Part shown: positions 17,695-26,502 of the stretch, piece after piece
How the letters are laid out: each line of letters starts with the position of its first letter
How positions within the stretch are numbered: position 1 is the first letter of the stretch
Assembly (NCBI GenBank): GCA_039193455.1
Contig: JBCCWO010000006.1
Location: 62,001-126,000 of the forward strand
Direction: 5' to 3'
Length of the DNA: 64,000 nt
Origin: JBCBGF01 sp039193455
GTDB taxonomy: Bacteria > Pseudomonadota > Alphaproteobacteria > Rhodobacterales > Rhodobacteraceae
The notes under the pieces: model-generated
What the model saw: only the letters and a program-made list of their open reading frames with translations
Database searches by the model: none
Told to the model about the DNA's origin: nothing
Position numbers and translations under genes: made by a program

Positions 17695-17707
17695 AAGACC
17701 GCGTGGA

Positions 17708-17842
17708 TCAGTTGCTCGCGTCCAGCCGGACATTGGTGCCGGACTGTTGTTCCTGACTGGAAAAGCCAGCCTGGTTTAGCCCGTACCAGGCCGCGGCAGA
17801 GATCACGACTATCGCCGCAAATCCAGAGAGCATGGCTTTCAT
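17708..17842 (-). CDS. 44-residue single-span membrane protein
   Basis: A short frame directly downstream of the WD40-cytochrome c gene (4-base gap) starting at the CAT at 17840-17842. It encodes a single predicted helix (GFAAIVVISAAAWYGLNQAGF, about residues 7-27) and a polar tail rich in Gln, Ser and Asn that ends VRLDASN, probably facing the periplasm. No family was recognised. Its position at the end of the formate dehydrogenase operon suggests a small accessory subunit of the enzyme or of the cytochrome. Too short for routine gene callers, so it may be missing from annotations. Confidence 0.55.
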   Translation of the reverse strand: MKAMLSGFAAIVVISAAAWYGLNQAGFSSQEQQSGTNVRLDASN

Positions 17843-17846
17843 CTGA

Positions 17847-19148
17847 TCAGTTCCCCGTCGTGGCCTCTTTGAGATACGCGATCAGGTCCGCACGGTCGCT
17901 GGGCTTGGCGATGACCTGCATCGGCATCTTTGAGCCCGGGATATAGTGATCCGGGCCAATGTCAAAAAGCGCGTCTATTGTCTCATCATCCCAGATGATG
18001 GCTGAGCCGTCCAGCGTGTCAGAATATCGGTAGCCTGGGACTGCGCCAGCCGCCCGACCAAAGACACCGTACAGCGTCGGTCCTGCTTTGCGCGAGGGGC
18101 CGTCTTCGAGCGCGTGGCAGATCGAGCACTTTCGCATGAACTGGCGTTCGCCATTGGACATCGTTTCTACGTCGCGCAGAAAGCTGCGCTCTCCGTCGAT
18201 GGCGGCATCGAACCGGTCAAGCAAATCGACAGGCCAGGCATAGATGGCATCGTCGAGGCCGCCCGCATAGATCGTTTCGCCATCTGGCGAGAAGGCCAGC
18301 GCCCAGACCGGGCCCTGGCGTGCGGCGCGAAAGTCGTGGGTGATCCGCCAGTCTGAGGTGCTGATCATCATGATGTAGCCCTCGCCATCCCCAACGGCGA
18401 GTTGGCCAGAGGCGGCGTGATGGGCCATGGCCAGAATTGGACGGCGGTCAAGGCTGAGATCGCGCAGCTCTGTCTCGGTTGCGAGGTCGATGATCCGGGT
18501 CACGCCATCGACCGCGCCATAGGCCAGCCAAGCGCCCGCGGGATCCACGACAAGCTGATTGATGGCAAAGCCGTGTTTGACAATGACGCGGGATGTGCCG
18601 TCCGTAAGATCCCAAAGACGGATCGTACCGTCTGTGGACGCCGAAAAGAGCGCGTTCCCGGGGCCGAACGCAGCGGCATTGACCCCTTGCTTGTGGCCGG
18701 TCAGCACACGCTCTGGCGCTCCCGACCCGTCTAAGCTGGGTGGCAGCGACCAGACCTGCAGAGTGCCGTCCCAACTGGCGCTCACCGCGCGTGCGCCGTC
18801 GGGCGCTACCGCAAAACCCGTCACCTTGGCAGTGTGCCGTCCCAGGACCTGTGGTGATGGGTCTTGCAAGGTCCAATACCGCACAGCGAAGTCGTCACCA
18901 CCCGAAAGGATGCCGTCCGCACCCGCAAAAACCACGGCGATCACCGCTGCCTCGTGACCTTCCAGCCATGTGGGCGTGCCGTCGCGCCAGAGGCCCACCG
19001 CATTGTCGAAACTGGCGCTGGCAAGTTGTTCATCCTTGGACACGGCAAGGCCCATGATTGGGCCACCGTGTCCTTTGAACGTGGTAAAGTCCTGCGCCAG
19101 CGCGATCGCTGGCAGCAGCCAGAGCAGCACCGCAAGCGTTTGGCGCAT
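17847..19148 (-). CDS. WD40-repeat protein with C-terminal cytochrome c domain
   Basis: 433 residues, signal peptide at the N-terminus (LAVLLWLLPAIALAQD). Residues about 20-310 are WD40 repeats (GHGGPIMGLAVSKDEQLASASFDNAVGLW, VLTGHKQGVNAAAFGPGNALFSASTDGTIRLW, and others), forming one beta-propeller. The C-terminal 95 residues are a class I cytochrome c with CSICH at 341-345 and a probable Met axial ligand in GSKMPM near 408. Located four bases after the formate dehydrogenase gamma gene, it is likely a periplasmic electron acceptor for the enzyme, with the propeller as docking surface. That role is inferred from position. Confidence 0.88.
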   Translation of the reverse strand: MRQTLAVLLWLLPAIALAQDFTTFKGHGGPIMGLAVSKDEQLASASFDNAVGLWRDGTPTWLEGHEAAVIAVVFAGADGILSGGDDFAVRYWTLQDPSPQVLGRHTAKVTGFAVAPDGARAVSASWDGTLQVWSLPPSLDGSGAPERVLTGHKQGVNAAAFGPGNALFSASTDGTIRLWDLTDGTSRVIVKHGFAINQLVVDPAGAWLAYGAVDGVTRIIDLATETELRDLSLDRRPILAMAHHAASGQLAVGDGEGYIMMISTSDWRITHDFRAARQGPVWALAFSPDGETIYAGGLDDAIYAWPVDLLDRFDAAIDGERSFLRDVETMSNGERQFMRKCSICHALEDGPSRKAGPTLYGVFGRAAGAVPGYRYSDTLDGSAIIWDDETIDALFDIGPDHYIPGSKMPMQVIAKPSDRADLIAYLKEATTGN

Positions 19149-19151
19149 TCC

Positions 19152-20387
19152 CTACTCCGCCGGGGTCGCTTGCTTGGGCCCCTCGTCTTGCTTGGCCTTG
19201 ACCTCATCCAGCCAGATCGAGTGATGCTGATGCGCCCAGGCTTCGTCGACCTCGCCCGATCCCATGGCGGCATAGGCGCCCTCCATCCCAACCGAACCGA
19301 TGTAGATATGCGCAATGATAATCGCCATCAGAACAAAGCTGACGATCGCGTGCCAGGCTTGGGCGAACTGCATTTCCTCGTGTGGTGTCAGCACCGTTGG
19401 CAATTCCGCAATTCCGATCAGGCCCGGAATGCCCAGGTTGTTGAGCACCTCGAACGTCTTGGCAAAGAGCGGCATTTCGAACGGGAACAACAGCGATAGG
19501 CCCGAGACCGAGATCGATCCGCCGAGCAGGATGCAAGACCAGAAGATGATCTTTTGGCCAGCGTTGAACTTTTTCGCCGGGGGGTGCTTGGACCCGACGA
19601 TTCCGCCGGCCTGGGCGAACCAGGTGATGTCGGTGCGGTTCGGGATGTTATGCCAAACCCACATGACGAAGATCATGATGAGCGAAAGCATAAAGGCCCA
19701 GGCCACGTTGTTGTGGATGAACTTGGAGGCGAGCAGGAGCGTCGCGTTGAAATCCTTACCAAGGTAGGGCGCAATATAGTCGCGCCCATATTTGACAAAG
19801 AGCCCGGTGATCCCCAGCAAAATGAAGGAGCCTGCCATCAGCCAATGGCTGAAGCGCTCGATGAACCGAAAGCGGGTCACCGTGCGGCCGGTCAAAGGTT
19901 CGTCAATCCGAATGCGCCCCCGCAGGACGAAGAAGAGCACAAGCGCGCCCAGCGTCCCTAACAGCAGATAGCCCCCATAGGTCGCCAGCGGCCCCTTGCG
20001 GAACTGGTACCACGCCATTCCGCCGTCCTGGACCAGCACCTTGGCCACGTCCCCGCCAGACGACACCGAGATATCGGCCGAGTTGTAACGCAGTGCCCGC
20101 CAGAGATCGGGGTCCGAAGCGCCGCCCAGCGTTCCAAGCTGGTTGGCGATGCCCGCCGCACTGTCGGGGTCGCCAAACTCACGGCGGAAGGTCGTGTCCA
20201 CTTCTTCGCCCCGCTGGCGCGCCATGATGTCTTCGCGCGTTAGCGCACCACCGGTCGATGGCCGCGCCTCGATCTTGGGCGGCGCAACAGGCGAAACAGG
20301 CTCATCATCAAGGCGCACGTTTGGATTGTCCTGCGCGACGGCAGTTCCAGCAAAGACAAGGAAGATAATGCAGAGAAGAGCGCGCAT
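19152..20387 (-). CDS. fdhC: Formate dehydrogenase gamma subunit (cytochrome b)
   Basis: 411 residues from the ATG at 20387, which has GAGGA upstream and opens a good signal peptide (MRALLCIIFLVFAGTAVAQD). A frame extended to 20435 is possible but adds a charged stretch before the signal. After about 120 periplasmic residues come a first membrane helix and then the diheme cytochrome b core (RFRFIERFSHWLMAGSFILLGITG; HNNVAWAFMLSLIM; FAQAWHAIVSFVLMAIIIAHIYIG) with His ligands on the helices. It anchors the enzyme and passes electrons to quinone. The extra periplasmic N-terminal domain is longer than in E. coli FdoI and is seen in the larger proteobacterial gamma subunits. Confidence 0.9.
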   Translation of the reverse strand: MRALLCIIFLVFAGTAVAQDNPNVRLDDEPVSPVAPPKIEARPSTGGALTREDIMARQRGEEVDTTFRREFGDPDSAAGIANQLGTLGGASDPDLWRALRYNSADISVSSGGDVAKVLVQDGGMAWYQFRKGPLATYGGYLLLGTLGALVLFFVLRGRIRIDEPLTGRTVTRFRFIERFSHWLMAGSFILLGITGLFVKYGRDYIAPYLGKDFNATLLLASKFIHNNVAWAFMLSLIMIFVMWVWHNIPNRTDITWFAQAGGIVGSKHPPAKKFNAGQKIIFWSCILLGGSISVSGLSLLFPFEMPLFAKTFEVLNNLGIPGLIGIAELPTVLTPHEEMQFAQAWHAIVSFVLMAIIIAHIYIGSVGMEGAYAAMGSGEVDEAWAHQHHSIWLDEVKAKQDEGPKQATPAE

Positions 20388-20443
20388 ACGGATCCTCGAT
20401 CTGTCGGGTGTGAGTTTATTGATCTTATGCTTCATATAGCAAT

Positions 20444-20477
20444 GGCCCGGGACGCGTCCATTATCGCGTCCCGGGCC
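20444..20477 (-). terminator. Strong hairpin between beta and gamma subunit genes
   Basis: GGCCCGGGACGCG (20444-20456) and its exact complement (20465-20477) form a 13-bp stem with an 8-base loop, 28 bases past the beta subunit stop. No T-run follows, so it may partly terminate or protect the 3' end of the alpha-beta mRNA and lower gamma expression. Confidence 0.6.
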
Positions 20478-20504
20478 TTGGTTTCTCAGGTGAAGATCGA
20501 CCTG

Positions 20505-21098
20505 TTAGCCGTCTTGCTGGCCGTAGGCCGATCCCCAGCCCCAGGCGCCCGAACCAAACCCGCGGGCGACGACACGCTCGCGGTAGATGGCCGACACCAC
20601 GTCGCCGTCACCGGCCAAGAGCGCCTTGGTCGAGCACATTTCGGCGCAGATCGGCAGCTTGCCTTCGGCGATCCGGTTGCGCCCGTACTTGGCGAACTCG
20701 GCGGTCGAGTGCGTTTCTTCCGGGCCACCGGCACAGAAGGTGCACTTGTCCATCTTGCCGCGGCTGCCGAAGTTGCCGGCCTGCGGGAACTGCGGCGCGC
20801 CGAAGGGGCACGCGTAGAAGCAGTAGCCGCAGCCAATGCACAGGTCTTTGGAGTGTAGGACGATCCCTTCTTCGTTCTGATAGAAGCAATCGACCGGGCA
20901 CACCGCCATGCAAGGCGCATCCGAACAGTGCATGCAGGCCACCGAGATCGACCGTTCGCCAGGCGAGCCATCGTTGATGGTCACCACCCGGCGGCGGTTG
21001 ATGCCCCATGGCACCTCGTGCTCGTTCTTACACGCCGTGACGCAGGCATTGCATTCAATGCAGCGCTCGGCGTCACAGAGGAACTTTGCTCTAGCCAT
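20505..21098 (-). CDS. fdhB: Formate dehydrogenase iron-sulfur beta subunit
   Basis: 197 residues with four Cys clusters of the DMSO-reductase-family electron-transfer subunit: CIECNACVTACKNEH, CMHCSDAPCMAVCPV, CIGCGYCFYACPFGAP, and CTFC with the later CAEMC. It would carry four [4Fe-4S] clusters linking the catalytic alpha subunit to the cytochrome b. It is about 100 residues shorter than E. coli FdoH and lacks the C-terminal membrane helix, so attachment must rely on the gamma subunit. Thirteen bases separate it from the alpha gene. Confidence 0.92.
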   Translation of the reverse strand: MARAKFLCDAERCIECNACVTACKNEHEVPWGINRRRVVTINDGSPGERSISVACMHCSDAPCMAVCPVDCFYQNEEGIVLHSKDLCIGCGYCFYACPFGAPQFPQAGNFGSRGKMDKCTFCAGGPEETHSTAEFAKYGRNRIAEGKLPICAEMCSTKALLAGDGDVVSAIYRERVVARGFGSGAWGWGSAYGQQDG

Positions 21099-21111
21099 TC
21101 CTTTTTCCTCC

Positions 21112-24009
21112 TTACGCTACAGTGATTTTGCAGAGAGTCGCTTTCGTCTCCTGCATCTGCGTGACCGAGTCATAGCCATAGGTCTGGGCCGTGTTGGTCG
21201 ATTCACCCAGCACATAGGGGTCTGCCCCGTCTGGATATTTCGACCTCTGGTCCTCGCCCTGGAAGTGGCCGCCAAAGTGGAAGGGCATGAAGGCCACGCC
21301 TGCGCCCACCCGTTCGGTCACCATGGCCATTACCTTGACCTTGCCGCCCTCGGGGCCTTCGACCCAGACTTGCGACCCGTCGCGCACGCCCAGATTGTTG
21401 GCATCCCGTGGGTTCATCTCGACGAACATGTCCTGCTGCAGCTCGGCCAGCCACGGGTTTGACCGTGTCTCATCGCCGCCGCCCTCGTACTCGACCAGTC
21501 GGCCGGAGGTGAGGATGATCGGATAGTCCTTCGAGAAGTCCTGCTTCTGGATCGAGGCGTACATCGTCGGAAGACGATAGAACTTGCGATCCTCGTAGGT
21601 CGGATAGTCTGCCACGAGATCCCGCCGATTTGTATAGAGCGGCTCGCGGTGCAGCGGCACCGGATCGGGGAAGGTCCACACGACGGCGCGGGCCTTGGCG
21701 TTGCCGAAGGGTGCGCATTCGTGCTTGATGGCCACCCGCTGGATCCCGCCCGAGAGGTCGGTCTTCCAGTTGGTTTTCGGCCCGGCCACCGCTTCGATGG
21801 ACGCACGTTCCTCGTCCGTCAGATCGCCGTCCCAACCCAGATCCATCAGCATCTGCATGGTGAATTCGGGATATCCGTCCTGGATTTCCGATCCTACCGA
21901 GTAGACGCCTTCGGCCAGAAGGTTGTCACCATCACGCTCCACGCCAAAGCGCGCGCGGAAGGTCAGGCCACCCTCGGACACAGGCTTGGACATGTCATAG
22001 AGGTTTGGCGTCCCGGGATGTTTCATATCCGCGGTGCCCCAGCACGGCCATGGCATGCCGTAGTAGTCGCCATCCGCCGGGCCGCCCACAGCTTGCAACG
22101 TGGTGCGGTCGAAGGTGTGCTGGTTCTCCATGTGCATCTTGATCCGCTCGGGGCTTTGGCCGGTGTAGCCCACCGTCCACATGCCGCGATTGATCTCGCG
22201 CAGGGTGTCCTCGATGTTCGGGGTGATCCCGTCGTCTTCCAGCGCGATGTTGCGGAAGATGCGTTCGTGGAACCCGAACTTCTGGGCGAAAAGCCCGATG
22301 ATCTCGTGATCCGTCTTCGATTCAAAGAGCGGATCGATCACCTGCTCGCGCCACTGGAGCGACCGGTTCGACGCGGTGACCGAGCCGTAGGTCTCGAACT
22401 GCGTCGCCGCTGGCAACAGATAGACACCATCGGTGCGGTCATGCAGCACGGCCGAGACGGTGGGGAACGGATCGATCACGACCAGCATGTCGAGCTTTTC
22501 CATCGCCGTCTTCATTTCGACCATCCGGGTCTGCGAGTTGGGCGCATGCCCCCAGAGCACCATGGCGCGGACGTTGTCCGACTGATCCATGTTCTCTTTG
22601 TCCTCGAGGATCCCGTCGATCCAGCGCGACACCGGGATACCGCTGGCATTCATCAGCGGCTTGTCCTTGCCCTCGGCATCCTTGATCGTGGCGAACCGGC
22701 CCTTCAGCCAATCCAGATCCTCGCCCCAGACACGGGACCAGTGGCCCCACGCGCCGGCCGACAGACCGTAGTAGCCAGGCAGGGTGTGGCTCAGCACGCC
22801 CAGGTCGGTCGCGCCCTGCACGTTGTCGTGGCCGCGGAAGATGTTGGTGCCGCCGCCGGTCGTACCCATGTTGCCAAGGGCAAGTTGCAGTACGCAGTAG
22901 GCCCGTGTGTTGTTGTTGCCGTTGGTGTGCTGCGTACCGCCCATACACCAAACCACGGTGCCGGGACGATTGTTGGCCATGGTACGCGCAACGCGCTTGA
23001 GCTGGCTGCCCGGCGTACCGGTGACCCGCTCAACCTCTTCGGGTGTCCACTTGGCCACTTCGTCCTTGATCTGATCCATCCCCCAGACGCGGGTGCGGAT
23101 GAATTCCTTGTCTTCCCAACCGTTGTCGAAGATGTGCCAGAGGATGCCCCATACGAGCGCCACGTCCGTGCCGGGACGGAAGCGCACATATTCATCGGCA
23201 TGGGCCGCGGTGCGCGTGAAGCGCGGGTCGCAGACGATCAGAGGCGCATTGTTTTCTTCTTTCGCGCGCAGGATATGCAGCAGCGAAACAGGGTGCGCCT
23301 CGGCCGCGTTCGAGCCGATCATGAAGATCGCGCGGCTGTTATGGATGTCGTTGTACGAGTTCGTCATCGCCCCGTAGCCCCAGGTGTTTGCAACACCGGC
23401 CACTGTGGTTGAGTGACAGATCCGCGCCTGGTGATCGACGTTGTTCGTGCCCCAGTAGGCTGCGAACTTGCGGAACAGATAGGCTTGCTCGTTGTTGTGC
23501 TTGGCAGATCCGAGCCAGTACACCGAGTCAGGGCCGCTTTCGTCGCGGATCGACAGCATCTGGTCGCCGATCTCACCAATCGCCTGTTCCCACGAGATGC
23601 GGCGCCATTCGCCGTTCTCTTTCTTCATCGGGTACTTCAGGCGGCGCTCGCCATGGGCGTGCTCGCGGACGGCGGCGCCTTTGGCACAGTGGGCGCCCAG
23701 GTTGAACGGGCTGTCCCAGCCGGGCTCTTGCCCGGTCCAGACGCCGTTCTGGACTTCGGCCACGACGGTGCAGCCGACGGAGCAGTGGGTGCAAACGGTC
23801 TTCTTCAGGTCGACCGCGCCTTGCACCGCAGCCATCGCGTCGGCTTGCCGGACGGTGCCGCCGGTTGCGGCAATGGCCGTCAGGCCGCCAATCGCCAGTC
23901 CTGACCCGCGCAGGAATGCGCGCCGGTCAACCGAGGTCTTTCCGACCTCGGACAGGATCGAAGTCCGCTGGGGGCGTCGCGCAACCCCGTTGGTCTTTTT
24001 CCTAAGCAT
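21112..24009 (-). CDS. fdhA: Formate dehydrogenase catalytic alpha subunit (Mo/W-bis-MGD)
   Basis: 965 residues. A Tat signal (VDRRAFLRGSG, Arg pair at 29-30) is followed by the [4Fe-4S] motif CTHCSVGC (73-80) with HCAKGAA further on, then the metal-binding region QARICHSTTVAG: Cys occupies the position of selenocysteine in E. coli FdoG/FdnG. The rest is the standard bis-pterin domain set (WGHAPNSQTR, TSGRLVEYEGGGDETRSNPWLAELQ, MNPRDANNLGV). It oxidises formate to CO2 in the periplasm. The tungstate importer and TorD-like chaperone in the same region suggest tungsten rather than molybdenum. AAGGAAGG precedes the ATG. Confidence 0.95.
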   Translation of the reverse strand: MLRKKTNGVARRPQRTSILSEVGKTSVDRRAFLRGSGLAIGGLTAIAATGGTVRQADAMAAVQGAVDLKKTVCTHCSVGCTVVAEVQNGVWTGQEPGWDSPFNLGAHCAKGAAVREHAHGERRLKYPMKKENGEWRRISWEQAIGEIGDQMLSIRDESGPDSVYWLGSAKHNNEQAYLFRKFAAYWGTNNVDHQARICHSTTVAGVANTWGYGAMTNSYNDIHNSRAIFMIGSNAAEAHPVSLLHILRAKEENNAPLIVCDPRFTRTAAHADEYVRFRPGTDVALVWGILWHIFDNGWEDKEFIRTRVWGMDQIKDEVAKWTPEEVERVTGTPGSQLKRVARTMANNRPGTVVWCMGGTQHTNGNNNTRAYCVLQLALGNMGTTGGGTNIFRGHDNVQGATDLGVLSHTLPGYYGLSAGAWGHWSRVWGEDLDWLKGRFATIKDAEGKDKPLMNASGIPVSRWIDGILEDKENMDQSDNVRAMVLWGHAPNSQTRMVEMKTAMEKLDMLVVIDPFPTVSAVLHDRTDGVYLLPAATQFETYGSVTASNRSLQWREQVIDPLFESKTDHEIIGLFAQKFGFHERIFRNIALEDDGITPNIEDTLREINRGMWTVGYTGQSPERIKMHMENQHTFDRTTLQAVGGPADGDYYGMPWPCWGTADMKHPGTPNLYDMSKPVSEGGLTFRARFGVERDGDNLLAEGVYSVGSEIQDGYPEFTMQMLMDLGWDGDLTDEERASIEAVAGPKTNWKTDLSGGIQRVAIKHECAPFGNAKARAVVWTFPDPVPLHREPLYTNRRDLVADYPTYEDRKFYRLPTMYASIQKQDFSKDYPIILTSGRLVEYEGGGDETRSNPWLAELQQDMFVEMNPRDANNLGVRDGSQVWVEGPEGGKVKVMAMVTERVGAGVAFMPFHFGGHFQGEDQRSKYPDGADPYVLGESTNTAQTYGYDSVTQMQETKATLCKITVA

Positions 24010-24147
24010 GTTCTGTCCTTCCTTGCTAGCGCGGGAAACCCCGGCTCGCTTGGTGTTCTGTCTGCATCGGTCAGTCGGGCGTCACGCAACCAGTCGTCCG
24101 ATACGTTTGTGCTGCGCCCGGTGCCCCGGATGCGGCGGAGGTGCGCC

Positions 24148-24342
24148 TTAGAAGCGTGCCGATTCGTAGTAAGCGCGGGTATGCGCCGTGTCCTGCATGG
24201 TCTCGCGGGACAGATCGGGTTCGGCCGCCTCGGCTGCATCCGTGCCCGAAACGGCAGCGACAGCGGCCAGGGGCGCTGCGGTTGCCGAGAGTTTCAGAAA
24301 ATCGCGGCGTCCCTTTTTGGGTGCCTCGGTCTTCTCGGTCAT
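24148..24342 (-). CDS. Small Tat-signal protein of the formate dehydrogenase region
   Basis: 64 residues starting at the ATG at 24342, just after AGGAGGACC. The N-terminus is a twin-arginine signal (KKGRRDFLKLSATAAPLAAVAAV), and only about 25 residues remain after cleavage. It matches the small 'formate dehydrogenase region TAT target' family found between chaperone and alpha-subunit genes. The function is unknown; a lead peptide or assembly factor is usually suspected. A longer frame reaching back over the chaperone gene is spurious. Confidence 0.8.
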   Translation of the reverse strand: MTEKTEAPKKGRRDFLKLSATAAPLAAVAAVSGTDAAEAAEPDLSRETMQDTAHTRAYYESARF

Positions 24343-24415
24343 CAAGAGGTCCTCCTCTTTGGTGTGCGGCGGTTGCCCGCCGGATGAGACCGCCCCAAGG
24401 GCGGCCGAAGTTACG

Positions 24416-25015
24416 TCAAGCCATCGCGAAAGCTTCGGTCTCGATCTCCATGAACGTGCGTCCAACCGTGCCGACCGGCAGGAAAAACACCGAGTTTTTC
24501 GCAGCCTCGAGATCGCCAAAGAAATGCGCCGCCCAAGGGGCGATATGCTTGTTGAAGAACGTGCGCTGGCGTTCGAGATCCGCCGGAGCACCAAAACGCC
24601 CCACGATCAGGGCGCCCATGATCTCCATCAAACTCGCGATGTTGTCCTCGGGTTCAAACACGGACTCCGAACGCGCAAGTCCTTGTGCCGCCATGTCCTT
24701 GCGCAGGATGGCCAGCGGTTTTTCGTTGAGAAAACCGGTCATGTAATAGCTGGCATAGGGCAGTAGCTCACCTCGCCCGAGCCCAATGAACAAAGTATTG
24801 AATTCGGACTCGATGGTCCGCGGCTTTGACAGTTTGGCGAGCTTGGCCAGAGAGGTGATGCCCTGCCCTAGATCGCTGTCGTCGCCTTCCAGGCTTGCGA
24901 TCTGCGCGAGCAGCATCTCATCGGGCGGTGCCGCAAGCAGGAGGCCCAGAAAGTTATAGAGATCGGCGCGCAGCCGGTCTTCGTCCGCAATGGTAATGGC
25001 TGCGGCTGCGGTCAT
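24416..25015 (-). CDS. TorD/DmsD-family maturation chaperone
   Basis: 199 residues, all-helical. Begins with RLRADLYNFLGLLLAAPPDEMLLAQI and carries the family motif ESEFNTLFIGLGRGELLPYASYYMTG, followed by the DNIASLMEIMGALI helix. TorD-family proteins bind the Tat signal of a Mo/W enzyme and hold the apoenzyme until the cofactor is inserted. The start overlaps the DUF3306 stop by four bases. The target is almost certainly the alpha subunit encoded downstream. Confidence 0.85.
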   Translation of the reverse strand: MTAAAAITIADEDRLRADLYNFLGLLLAAPPDEMLLAQIASLEGDDSDLGQGITSLAKLAKLSKPRTIESEFNTLFIGLGRGELLPYASYYMTGFLNEKPLAILRKDMAAQGLARSESVFEPEDNIASLMEIMGALIVGRFGAPADLERQRTFFNKHIAPWAAHFFGDLEAAKNSVFFLPVGTVGRTFMEIETEAFAMA

Positions 25016-25641
25016 GCGACCCCCTCGATCTCGGTTTCGCGGAAGGAAAACGCCATGCGCCGGCGGGCCGGTGCAGCAGGCCCGAAGTCTTCGGGCTGCG
25101 GTTCGACAGACGGCGCGGCCAATGCGACGGGTGGCGCGTCCTCAATCGCGGCCTCGGCCACTACAACGGCTATGTCTTCCTGCTCTTCTTCCTGCTCTTC
25201 TTCCGGCTCTGGTTCGGGCGTGGGCGCAGCGGGCGCCTCTTCCACCTCTGCCAAGGCCTCGACGTGTTTGAGCATGCCCTTCCCGACCTGATAAGCCGTC
25301 TGCAGTTGTTCGACCACGGTCGCGGCATCCGTGTAGTCTTCGCCGTAGTCCACAAGACCATCGAGATTGGCCAGCACCGGGTTCAACCGCCAGAGACGCC
25401 GCAACGCGCGGGACTTGAGCCGCTGGGGCACAGCACTCTTCAGGAAGTCGCGCACCGCGTCCGGGGTTTCGAGGGCCTCGGGCTCGGGCAGGCCCAGTTC
25501 CTCCAAGATGTCTTCATCGGTGCGGGCCGCCAGCTCAACCTCGGCGGCCTGGCGTACACGCCCCTCTTCCACAGCCGCGTCTTTGCGCGCCTCCTGTGCA
25601 ACCGCCGCCCTGCGGCGCGACCAGAAATCCGTCGCCGTCAT
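25012..25641 (-). CDS. DUF3306 protein (formate dehydrogenase accessory)
   Basis: 209 residues. The first 120 contain the DUF3306 core: FWSRRRAAVAQEA at the start, then LPEPEALETPDAVRDFLKSAVPQRLKSRALRRLWRLNPVLANLDGLVDYGEDYTD. The C-terminal part is low-complexity, acidic and Pro-rich, with EEEQEEEQE encoded by three tandem 12-base units (25174-25209). DUF3306 genes regularly sit beside DUF3305 upstream of formate dehydrogenase operons; the function is not known. Overlaps both neighbours by four bases. Confidence 0.85.
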   Translation of the reverse strand: MTATDFWSRRRAAVAQEARKDAAVEEGRVRQAAEVELAARTDEDILEELGLPEPEALETPDAVRDFLKSAVPQRLKSRALRRLWRLNPVLANLDGLVDYGEDYTDAATVVEQLQTAYQVGKGMLKHVEALAEVEEAPAAPTPEPEPEEEQEEEQEDIAVVVAEAAIEDAPPVALAAPSVEPQPEDFGPAAPARRRMAFSFRETEIEGVA

Positions 25642-26201
25642 TGCACCCGCCTCCGCATCAGCGAAGGAGAGGCGTAGACATCGGCTGTCTTGATGATGCG
25701 CGGGTCGCCGATCCCGTCCTGCACCAGGTCAATGCGCTTCTTCTCGCGCTTGCGCTTCACGAACACTTCTTCCTCGTGATGCGTCTCGACAAAATCTTCG
25801 ACCCAGGCGCGCAGAAGATCCGGCATCGCAACCTTTTCGACGAGCTCTTCACCGCTGTCGGTGTAATCCTGCGCCTCGTAGGGGGACACGGTGGCGAGCA
25901 CCAATTCATAGGGCGCGTCACCCATCCCTTCGCGCAAAACCACATAAACGCTCGGTTCCGCCGCCGACAACTCGTGCAGGTATGCTTCGGTCTCGGCTCC
26001 GTGAAGTTCGATGGACAGCGTTCCGGCGTGGTATTCTGCCGTCTCGCCCTCGGACCGAAGCAGCACCCAGTCGGCAGGAGCGGCGCCCGGTAATACAGAG
26101 GTCACGGTCCAATTCCACTTGACCCAACGGGTCAGCCCGGGCGCACGTCTCATGACCACGCCAACGCGCCAAATCCGATAGGCTTTCGGATTGTGGATCA
26201 T
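25638..26201 (-). CDS. DUF3305 protein (formate dehydrogenase accessory)
   Basis: 187 residues. Has the family's WRVGVVMRRAPGLTRWVKWNWTVTSVLPG opening and the segment EYHAGTLSIELHGAETEAYLHEL followed by PSVYVVLR. It is the first gene of the minus-strand formate dehydrogenase operon, overlapping DUF3306 by four bases. No enzymatic motif is visible. It is divergent from the polyferredoxin gene, so the two units may share regulation. Confidence 0.83.
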   Translation of the reverse strand: MIHNPKAYRIWRVGVVMRRAPGLTRWVKWNWTVTSVLPGAAPADWVLLRSEGETAEYHAGTLSIELHGAETEAYLHELSAAEPSVYVVLREGMGDAPYELVLATVSPYEAQDYTDSGEELVEKVAMPDLLRAWVEDFVETHHEEEVFVKRKREKKRIDLVQDGIGDPRIIKTADVYASPSLMRRRVQ

Positions 26202-26502
26202 CCGAACGTGTCCTCCTCCACACGTGCCGATCTGTCACGAAACATGACGGAATGGGTGCGCGCTGAGGTATACGATAGAATACGCGCGCGAGCTTCGGGC
26301 GGCACATTTTGACGCAGAGACGCCTTTAATAACCGACTTTTTTTGTCGGAAAGCCAATGCTTTAAGGAATTTTCTCACGCCCGTGCAAGGGCTTATCCGG
26401 CGCGGCACTTTAACGATTTGTGGTCCCCCGCATTCTGTGGCTAGGATTTGCGCCGAGGACGCTGATCCATGGACCAAGCCGCGCGCCAGGGAGGAGACAT
26501 CA
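26202..26502. promoter_or_regulatory. Divergent promoter region of the formate dehydrogenase region
   Basis: About 300 bases with no gene between DUF3305 (minus) and the polyferredoxin (plus). The middle is AT-richer (26310-26370). GGAGGAG at 26491-26497 is the Shine-Dalgarno of the plus-strand gene. I could not identify a convincing promoter box or operator. Confidence 0.4.

Noticed and set aside
21649..23412. 587-codon open frame on the plus strand
   Set aside because: It is antisense to the formate dehydrogenase alpha gene, shows no protein family and follows its GC-biased third positions.
23380..23440. Selenocysteine site in the formate dehydrogenase alpha subunit
   Set aside because: The metal-ligand position is an ordinary Cys codon in QARICHSTTVAG; there is no in-frame TGA.
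25174..25209. Three tandem 12-base units that could look like a small repeat array
   Set aside because: They are in frame in the DUF3306 gene and encode the acidic EEEQ stretch; no spacers, so not a CRISPR or mobile repeat.
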